Assembly (NCBI GenBank): GCA_027489835.1
Contig: JAIXZF010000128.1
Location: forward strand, 1-10,829
Reading direction: 5' to 3'
Source of the DNA: Hyphomicrobiales bacterium
GTDB taxonomy: Bacteria; Pseudomonadota; Alphaproteobacteria; Rhizobiales; Beijerinckiaceae
DNA: 10,829 nucleotides
Under the pieces are notes generated by a model. The model searched no databases, was not told the DNA's origin, and saw only the letters and a program-made list of their open reading frames with translations. Numbering within the stretch: position 1 is the first letter of the stretch; every line of letters starts with the position of its first letter. Positions 6,532 through 10,829 of the stretch are shown here, in pieces. Made by a program: the position numbers and the translations under genes.

Positions 6532-6546
6532 TTAACCAACTATTAG
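6532..6546. promoter_or_regulatory. Second CtrA-like box, TTAA-N7-TTAG
   Basis: TTAACCAACTATTAG matches the CtrA consensus at seven of eight positions and starts 38 bp after the exact box. It sits inside a 7-bp inverted repeat GTTAACC (6531-6537) / GGTTAAC (6547-6553) with a 9-nt spacer. It would cover the -35 position of a promoter whose -10 is CATGAT at 6559-6564. Confidence 0.5.
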
Positions 6547-6578
6547 GGTTAACAAACCATGATCGGGCCACGGTGATT

Positions 6579-6605
6579 CAGAACGGGTCGCTGGTCCAGA
6601 ACGGG
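6579..6605 (+). repeat. 9-bp direct repeat in the flagellin leader
   Basis: CAGAACGGG occurs at 6579-6587 and again at 6597-6605, exactly 18 bp apart; the second copy is 11 nt before the flagellin ATG. If transcription starts near 6570, both copies are in the 5' untranslated leader, and the second supplies the only Shine-Dalgarno-like bases (GGGA). Confidence 0.5.
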
Positions 6606-6616
6606 ACACATTGCCG

Positions 6617-7894
6617 ATGAACGACATTGTTCTCTCGAAAGGCATTCGCAGCAACCTGCTGTCGCTCCAGAGCGCGGCGGAGATGCAGGACAAGACGCAG
6701 GTCCGTCTTTCGACCGGCCGGAAGATCAATTCGGCGCTGGACGATCCGCTCAACTATTTCCAGTCGGAAGGCCTGAGCACGCGCAGCCGCGATCTCAGCC
6801 GCCTGCTCGACAACATGGGCCTCGGCATCAAGACCATCGAAGCCGCCGACAATGGCCTCAAGGCGATCACGCGCATGGTCGAGCAGATGCAGGCCGGCCT
6901 GCGCACCGCGCTGAACTCGACCGCTAGCAACGCCAAGCTGGCCTCGGGCATGGACCCCGTGACCAAGCGCGCGGTCGACTACCTCACTAACGGCAACCTC
7001 GTCGGCTCCTCCGCCGTCGGTGCGCCCGGCGCATTCGCCGCCGGCGCGACGCTGCAGGTCAACTTCACCGTGCCGTCGAACCCGGCGGTGCCGGCGGGCA
7101 CCTTCACCATCACGTTCACCAACCCCATGACGGCGCAGGATCTGGTCGACCAGATCAATACCAACGCCGCCAACAACAACGCCACCACCGGCGAGCGCTA
7201 CGTCAATGCCTCGATCGACGCCGGCGGCCGCCTGATCGTCGACAACACCACCAACGGCTCGCTGCGGCTGGTGCTCGGCGGCACGGGCGTCCCGCCCAAT
7301 TCGCTGAACACCCTGTTCGGCACCTTCGAGCCGCCGCTGCCCACCTCGACGGCGACCGACACCGGCGTTATCTCCGCGGTGACCAATTCGACCCGCGCCA
7401 AGTTCGCCGAGCAGTACAACGACATCCTCACCCAGATCAATTTCGCGGCCAAGGACGCGGGCTACAACGGCACGAACCTGTTGTACGGGCAGACCCTCGA
7501 CATGATCTTCAACGAGGACGCCACCACGCGCATGATCGTGCGCGGCGTCGTCTTCGACTCCGCCGGCATCGGCCTGTCGCTCAACGACACGCGCCGCAAC
7601 ATGCAGTCGGACACCGAGATCAACGCCGCCCTCACCAAGCTGGGCGACTCGATCAAGCTGATCCGGGCGCAGCAGGCCACTTTCGGCGCCAACAACACGG
7701 TCGCGACCACACGCCAGGAATTCACCAAGGAAGCGGTGAAGCTGCTCAAGATCGGCTCGGACAATCTCGTCGTCGCCGACCTCAACGAGGAGGGCGCGAA
7801 CCTTCTCGCCCTGCAGACGCGCCAGCAGCTCTCCACCCAGGCGCTGTCGCTCGCCTCCCAGTCCGATCAGGCCGTGCTCAGGCTGTTCAGCTGA
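6617..7894 (+). CDS. Flagellin (complete, with central variable domain)
   Basis: A 425-residue flagellin. The N-terminal D0/D1 region (about 1-110) starts MNDIVLSKGIRSNLLSLQ and has LSTGRKINSALDDPLNYF (31-48) and the helical NMGLGIKTIEAADNGLKAI (66-84). Residues about 115-255 form a variable, Asn/Thr/Ala-rich, surface-exposed domain. The C-terminal D1/D0 region (about 260-425) contains AEQYNDILTQINFAAKDAGYNGTNLL and ends LSLASQSDQAVLRLFS. There is no cleavable signal, as expected for flagellar type III export. ATG at 6617 is chosen over an in-frame TTG at 6611 because flagellins begin right at the (S/N)xIVLS segment. The ribosome binding site is weak. It heads a flagellin-flbT-flaF cluster and is a paralogue of the flagellin cut by the left edge. 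Its Ser/Thr-rich central domain is a plausible O-glycan acceptor for the neighbouring glycosyltransferases, which is inference. Confidence 0.97.
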   Translation: MNDIVLSKGIRSNLLSLQSAAEMQDKTQVRLSTGRKINSALDDPLNYFQSEGLSTRSRDLSRLLDNMGLGIKTIEAADNGLKAITRMVEQMQAGLRTALNSTASNAKLASGMDPVTKRAVDYLTNGNLVGSSAVGAPGAFAAGATLQVNFTVPSNPAVPAGTFTITFTNPMTAQDLVDQINTNAANNNATTGERYVNASIDAGGRLIVDNTTNGSLRLVLGGTGVPPNSLNTLFGTFEPPLPTSTATDTGVISAVTNSTRAKFAEQYNDILTQINFAAKDAGYNGTNLLYGQTLDMIFNEDATTRMIVRGVVFDSAGIGLSLNDTRRNMQSDTEINAALTKLGDSIKLIRAQQATFGANNTVATTRQEFTKEAVKLLKIGSDNLVVADLNEEGANLLALQTRQQLSTQALSLASQSDQAVLRLFS

Positions 7895-7897
7895 CGC

Positions 7898-7912
7898 CCG
7901 TCGTGGCGACGG
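7898..7912 (+). other. Small hairpin between flagellin 2 and flbT
   Basis: CCGTCG (7898-7903) and CGACGG (7907-7912) can form a 6-bp stem with a 3-nt TGG loop immediately after the flagellin stop. No T-run follows, so it is more likely a transcript-processing or stabilising element or weak attenuator than a terminator; read-through to flbT is expected. Confidence 0.35.
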
Positions 7913-7934
7913 AAACCTTCGGGAAGGAGCCAAG

Positions 7935-8378
7935 ATGGCGCTGAAAGTCGAACTGAAGCCGCATGAGCGCATCATCATCGGAACGGTGGTGATCCGCGCC
8001 GACGACCAGCGCACGCGCCTGTTCATCGAGGGCGAGGCCCCGATCCTGCGCGAGAAGGACATCCTCACCAACAAGACGGCCGACACGCCCGCCAAGCGCA
8101 TCTATCTCGCGGTGCAGCTGATGTACCTCGACCAGGACATCGGCAAGCACCACGAGATCTATTTCACCCTCGTTCGCGAGTTCCTCGAGGCGGCCCCCAG
8201 CTCGGCCAACCTCATCGCGGAGCTCAATAACCGCATCTTAAACGGTGACCTCTACAAGGCTTTGAAGGCAGCCAAGAAGCTGATCACCTACGAAAGCGAG
8301 CTGTTGAACCATGTCCTACGCGGCGAACGCCTACGCGAAGACAGCCCAGTCGGGCCCGTTAAGCCCTCGCGAGCTTGA
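7935..8378 (+). CDS. flbT: FlbT, post-transcriptional regulator of flagellin synthesis
   Basis: A 147-residue protein beginning MALKVELKPHERIIIGTVVI, with FIEGEAPILREKDIL (30-44) and TADTPAKRIYLAVQLMYL (48-65), the hallmark segments of FlbT. In Caulobacter FlbT binds the flagellin mRNA leader and lowers its stability and translation when assembly is incomplete; in Brucella it acts positively. The gene sits 40 nt after flagellin 2 with a good ribosome binding site, GGAAGGAG (7922-7929), part of which can pair in a small CCTT/AAGG hairpin. Its last 22 codons (from residue 126, HVLRGERL...) overlap flaF in another frame. The conserved core ends around SELLN (121-125), so the tail is probably dispensable. 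Length is normal for the family. Confidence 0.95.
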   Translation: MALKVELKPHERIIIGTVVIRADDQRTRLFIEGEAPILREKDILTNKTADTPAKRIYLAVQLMYLDQDIGKHHEIYFTLVREFLEAAPSSANLIAELNNRILNGDLYKALKAAKKLITYESELLNHVLRGERLREDSPVGPVKPSRA

Positions 8379-8712
8379 AGCCCATGTCCTGATGAAGTCG
8401 GCCGCGAGGCTTCAGGTCATCAAGGACAACTGGGACGCGAAGAAGGACGAGCTCGACGCCGCTCTTGTCATCAACCGCAAGATCTGGACGGTCCTCGTCG
8501 CGGCAGTGTCCGACGAAGCCAGCCAGCTTCCCCTCGACGTGAAGCGCAACATCCTGTCGCTCGGCGTGTTCATCTTCAACCACACCCTCGACATCCAGAT
8601 GCAGAGCGAGCCGAACCCGGCGCGGCTGCAGGTGCTCATCAACATCAACCGGGACATTTCCGCCGGCCTGCGCAGCCGACCGCCGGAAGAGCCCGCGCCG
8701 ACCGCGGCCTGA
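8311..8712 (+). CDS. flaF: FlaF, flagellar biosynthesis regulator
   Basis: A 133-residue, mostly helical protein: MSYAANAYAKTAQSGPLSPRELEAHVLMKSAARL, then DALVINRKIWTVL-like ALVINRKIWTVLVAAV (residues 50-65), LPLDVKRNILSLGVFIF (73-89) and ININRDISAGL (111-121). These are characteristic of FlaF, a small alphaproteobacterial protein needed for flagellin synthesis or export and acting with FlbT in the coupling of flagellin production to assembly. In Caulobacter it helps secretion of flagellin; in Brucella it opposes FlbT. The first 68 nt overlap flbT in a different frame. ATG at 8311 gives the expected N-terminus; no strong ribosome binding site precedes it, suggesting translational coupling. 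The last 12 residues are a low-complexity Pro/Ala tail. It ends 3 nt before the convergent asparaginase gene, with no hairpin between. Confidence 0.93.
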   Translation: MSYAANAYAKTAQSGPLSPRELEAHVLMKSAARLQVIKDNWDAKKDELDAALVINRKIWTVLVAAVSDEASQLPLDVKRNILSLGVFIFNHTLDIQMQSEPNPARLQVLININRDISAGLRSRPPEEPAPTAA

Positions 8713-8715
8713 GCC

Positions 8716-9723
8716 TCAGCCCACCACGCGCACCCTGCCGACCTCGATCCCGTTCCAGTTGGTCAGCACGGGCGCGGCGAGCCGGTCGACAACCTCCTTC
8801 TGATGGCCGTCGAGCGCGAGGCTCCGCCCGATCAGCGTCGCCATCATGGCCTCGGACGCCCGCGTCCCGCCATCGTCGATCTTGAGCGCGATGCCGAGGC
8901 CGAGCTCGGGCAGCGCGCCGCAGAACACCGCCTCCGCGCCCGTCTTGGTGAAGGCCCTCGCGCCGAGCGCGCCCATCAGCACGCTGTCGAAGCGCCCGGT
9001 CCCCGACACCATTTCCGGATGCGCCGCCACCGAGGCGCGGATGCGCTCAGCAGCCCTGACGCGCGCCGGGCCCATGCCCGCGCCCTTGCCGCCCCCCGCG
9101 CCGAAGCGCGCGAAGCCCAGCGCCAGCGCCTTGAGCTCGACCGCGTAAGTGGGGATCGAGCAGCCATCGATCCCCGCCGTCGCCGGATCATGCGCATCGC
9201 CGGTCATCTCGACCATGGCCGCGCGCGTGGCGCGCTGCACGGCGTGGCCGGCCCCGACATAGCCCCTCGTGTCCTCGCCCAGCCCCACGGACAGGCAGAT
9301 GAAGCCCGAATGCTTTCCCGAGCAATTGTTGTGCAGCGCGCTCGGCACCTCGCCCGCCAGCGCCAGCGCCCGCGCCGCCTTGTCGTAGACGGGCCAGTGG
9401 GCGCCGCATTCGAGGCAGCCGACGTCGCGCCCCGCCTTCTTCAGCATCGAGGCCGAGGCCGCGATATGGTGCGGCTGGCCCGAATGGGACGAGCAGCACA
9501 GTGCGATCTCGTCGGCGCTGAGCCCGAAGCGGTCGGCGAACCCGCCTTCGACCAGCGGCAGCGCCTGCAGCGCCTTGACCGCCGAGCGCGGAAAGACTCG
9601 CGCGGAGATGGCGCCCGCGGACGCGACGATCCCACCATCCGCATCCATCACCACATAGGCTCCGCGATGGCGCGACTCGACCCCCGCCCCGCGCGTGACC
9701 TCGACCAGTACCGGATTGTCCAT
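8716..9723 (-). CDS. Class 3 L-asparaginase (Rhizobium etli AnsA/ReAV type)
   Basis: A 335-residue protein of the Asparaginase_II family, which hydrolyses L-asparagine to aspartate and ammonia and is unrelated to the E. coli enzymes. The residues known in the R. etli structures are all in place: Ser47 and Lys50 in PRSAVK, Ser79 in CCSSHSG (76-82), Lys260 in FTK, and the zinc ligands Cys134 and Lys137 in NNCSGKHSG (132-140) with Cys188 in DGCSIPTYA. Length equals the family norm. ATG at 9723 is preceded by GGACAGGG. It has no signal peptide and is thus cytoplasmic. It is convergent with flaF and divergent from the hydrolase at 9850, which shares its 126-bp upstream region. In Rhizobium the homologue supports growth on asparagine as carbon and nitrogen source. 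There is no visible link to motility. Confidence 0.95.
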   Translation of the reverse strand: MDNPVLVEVTRGAGVESRHRGAYVVMDADGGIVASAGAISARVFPRSAVKALQALPLVEGGFADRFGLSADEIALCCSSHSGQPHHIAASASMLKKAGRDVGCLECGAHWPVYDKAARALALAGEVPSALHNNCSGKHSGFICLSVGLGEDTRGYVGAGHAVQRATRAAMVEMTGDAHDPATAGIDGCSIPTYAVELKALALGFARFGAGGGKGAGMGPARVRAAERIRASVAAHPEMVSGTGRFDSVLMGALGARAFTKTGAEAVFCGALPELGLGIALKIDDGGTRASEAMMATLIGRSLALDGHQKEVVDRLAAPVLTNWNGIEVGRVRVVG

Positions 9724-9807
9724 GGGCGCCCTGTCCAGATGAGGCTGGCGTGATGTCGGATGCGGCGCGCGATGTCAAAGCCCTGGAACGCGGCTCCGCT
9801 CTCGCCT

Positions 9808-9830
9808 TTGCGTAAGGCATCGCTTACCAA
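9808..9830. promoter_or_regulatory. Imperfect palindrome in the divergent region, possible operator
   Basis: GTAAG (9812-9816) and CTTAC (9823-9827) are inverted copies with a 6-nt spacer, extended outward by TTG/CAA after one bulged C. It lies between the asparaginase and hydrolase genes, 85 bp from the former's ATG and 20 bp from the latter's, where a regulator of one or both could bind. No regulator is identified. Confidence 0.35.
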
Positions 9831-9837
9831 TCGCGCG

Positions 9838-9842
9838 AGGAG
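9838..9842 (+). promoter_or_regulatory. Ribosome binding site fixing the hydrolase start
   Basis: AGGAG with a 7-nt spacer to the ATG at 9850. It decides for this start against an in-frame ATG at 9760 that would add 30 residues of Arg/Ser-rich sequence with no ribosome binding site. Confidence 0.7.
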
Positions 9843-9849
9843 CGGCCCG

Positions 9850-10668
9850 ATGCCTGATTACGAGAGCGAGTACAACAACCGCGCCCGCGTGCCGGAGTAT
9901 GTCGAGATCATCCCCGGCTGGGCGCGCGACGCCGAGGCCTATCGGGCGGTGGCGTCCTGCGAGCTCGGCGTGCCCTATGGCCCGACGCCGCGGCAGCATT
10001 ACGACCTGTTCCGCCCGCAGGAGATGAAGGCCGACGCGCTCGCCGTCTTCTTCCACGGAGGCTACTGGCAGGCGCTCGACCCGAGTTACTTCAGCCACAT
10101 GGCGCGCGGGCTCAACGAACGCGGCGTGGCGGTCGCCATTGCGGGTTACGAGCTGTGCCCGGCCGTGACGATTTCCGACATCATCGGCCAGTGCCGCTAT
10201 GTCTGCGCCGACCTCTACCGCCGCTTCCAGCTTCCGCTCGTCGCCTATGGCCACTCGGCGGGAGGCCATCTCGCGGCCTGCATGCTGGCGACCGACTGGA
10301 CGTCGGTGGCCGAGAACCTGCCGCGCCGCCTCATCCGGGCCGGCTACGGCATATCGGGCCTCTACAACCTCAAGCCGCTGACCGAGACCAGCATCAACAC
10401 GGCGCTGGGTCTCAGCTTCGAGGACGCCGAGCGCCAGAGCCCGTTCTTCTGGCCAGCGCCGCACCGCCTCGCCTTCGACGCCGTGGTCGGCGCGGACGAG
10501 AGCGGCGAGTATCACCGGCAGAGCCGGCGGCTGGTGGATGCCTGGGGCCTCGGCGGCGTGGTGACGCGGTATGAGGAGCTGCCCGGCAACCATTTCACCG
10601 TGATCGCGCCGCTCGCCGATGGCGACAGCGCCATGAGCCGCCGCGTCGCAGAGCTCTGCGGCGCCTGA
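9850..10668 (+). CDS. Alpha/beta hydrolase, kynurenine-formamidase-like
   Basis: A 272-residue alpha/beta-hydrolase. The oxyanion-hole motif HGGYW (69-73) is the HGGxW signature of arylformamidase/kynurenine-formamidase-like esterases. The nucleophile elbow is GHSAGG (134-139) with Ser136; the probable acid is Asp216 in VVGADES and the base His248 in GNHFTV. No signal peptide is present, so it is cytoplasmic. Family members cleave formamide or ester bonds, N-formylkynurenine in tryptophan catabolism being the best known. No other kynurenine-pathway gene is in view, so the substrate is open. It is divergent from the asparaginase, and a RAM-domain protein follows after 78 nt in the same direction. 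The start at 9850 follows a clear AGGAG. Hydrolase fold certain, substrate uncertain. Confidence 0.88.
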   Translation: MPDYESEYNNRARVPEYVEIIPGWARDAEAYRAVASCELGVPYGPTPRQHYDLFRPQEMKADALAVFFHGGYWQALDPSYFSHMARGLNERGVAVAIAGYELCPAVTISDIIGQCRYVCADLYRRFQLPLVAYGHSAGGHLAACMLATDWTSVAENLPRRLIRAGYGISGLYNLKPLTETSINTALGLSFEDAERQSPFFWPAPHRLAFDAVVGADESGEYHRQSRRLVDAWGLGGVVTRYEELPGNHFTVIAPLADGDSAMSRRVAELCGA

Positions 10669-10694
10669 CCGGCGGTCCCGCGCGGCAAAGGCGC

Positions 10695-10721
10695 TTGATC
10701 GCGCCCGAGGATGCGCTAAGC
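10695..10721 (+). promoter_or_regulatory. Possible promoter for the RAM-domain gene
   Basis: TTGATC (10695-10700) resembles an alphaproteobacterial -35, and CTAAGC (10716-10721) a weak -10, separated by 15 nt. The fit is modest, and the gene could also be read through from the hydrolase. Confidence 0.25.
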
Positions 10722-10746
10722 CCGAGGCAGGAATGGGAGACGCCCG

Positions 10747-10829
10747 ATGCAGACCTTCTTCGTCGAGATCAAGTGCAAGCTCGGCAAGACCTACGAGGTC
10801 GCCACCGCCCTGGCCGACCGCGAGATCGC
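10747..10829 (+). CDS. Stand-alone Lrp/AsnC ligand-binding (RAM) domain protein, 5' part
   Basis: The first 27 residues, MQTFFVEIKCKLGKTYEVATALADREI, are visible before the window ends. They match the first beta-strand and helix of the Lrp/AsnC C-terminal ligand-binding domain (RAM domain), here without a preceding DNA-binding domain, because the ATG at 10747 follows GGGAG (10735-10739) at good spacing. Stand-alone proteins of this type are about 78 residues and common in alphaproteobacteria; they form ring-like oligomers that bind amino acids, and their role is mostly unknown. The missing part beyond the edge prevents a firmer call. Confidence 0.75.
   Translation, partial: MQTFFVEIKCKLGKTYEVATALADREI

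Larger units (their letters stand above)
6486..6564. repeat. 10-bp inverted repeat flanking the TTAA cluster
   Basis: GATCATGGTT (6486-6495) and AACCATGATC (6555-6564) are perfect inverted copies that bracket both TTAA boxes. It may be a regulator half-site pair or a coincidence of the related TTAACCATG sequences. Confidence 0.45.
6410..6616. promoter_or_regulatory. Divergent promoter region between GT2 operon and flagellin 2
   Basis: These 207 bp must hold the promoters of both the rightward flagellin/flbT/flaF unit and the leftward sugar operon. The half next to flagellin is rich in TTAA elements, repeats and a GANTC site (GATTC, 6575-6579; the CcrM target sequence). For the flagellin, CATGAT (6559-6564) is a possible -10 whose -35 position falls in the second TTAA box. 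This is typical of activator-dependent promoters with a poor -35, but was not proven. The half next to GT2 (6410-6485) shows no clear promoter. Confidence 0.5.

Noticed and set aside
6597..6616. Sigma-54 promoter before flagellin 2 (TTGC at 6611-6614)
   Set aside because: The GG required 10 nt before the GC is absent (AC at 6601-6602), and the site would lie at the start codon.
8713..8715. Bidirectional terminator between flaF and the asparaginase gene
   Set aside because: Only 3 nt separate the convergent stops, and no strong inverted repeat was seen across them.

Overview
The window is GC-rich DNA, densely coded on both strands, from an alphaproteobacterium, most likely of the Hyphomicrobiales (Rhizobiales). 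This rests on alphaproteobacterial-type flagellins, the FlbT/FlaF pair that is characteristic of this class, a Rhizobium etli-type class 3 L-asparaginase, and TTAA-N7-TTAA (CtrA-type) boxes upstream of a flagellin. The genus cannot be fixed from the sequence alone.

Layout. (1) 1-327: the 3' end of a first flagellin gene, followed by a strong hairpin at 352-381. (2) 471-1244 (+): a small GT-A-like glycosyltransferase, convergent with (3) 1254-1808 (-): a YkgJ-family cysteine-cluster protein. (4) 1913-6409 (-): a tightly packed operon, in transcription order a family 2 glycosyltransferase, an RmlD-like sugar-nucleotide reductase, an FnlA/WbjB/Cap5E-type UDP-GlcNAc 4,6-dehydratase/5-epimerase, and a TylC3/TcaB9-type sugar C-methyltransferase. 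The last three genes overlap by 1 and 4 nt. (5) 6410-6616: a divergent intergenic region holding four TTAA tetramers in 59 bp, arranged as CtrA-like boxes, plus inverted and direct repeats. (6) 6617-8712 (+): a complete second flagellin, then flbT and flaF, which overlap by 68 nt. (7) 8716-9723 (-): class 3 L-asparaginase, divergent from (8) 9850-10668 (+): an alpha/beta hydrolase of the kynurenine-formamidase-like type. (9) 10747 to the window end (+): the start of a stand-alone Lrp/AsnC ligand-binding (RAM) domain protein.

How it fits together. Positions 1-8712 read as a flagellar filament locus: two flagellins, the FlbT/FlaF regulators of flagellin synthesis, and between the flagellins a compact gene set that could make an unusual activated 6-deoxy-N-acetylhexosamine, possibly C-methylated, and transfer it. 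The simplest inference is a flagellin glycosylation cassette, though an O-antigen or capsule role is not excluded. This is the best candidate for something undescribed here. The enzyme families are recognisable; the particular combination and its product are inferred. The right-hand 2 kb is ordinary amino-acid/amide metabolism with no visible link to motility. No tRNA, rRNA, CRISPR array, insertion sequence or prophage was seen.
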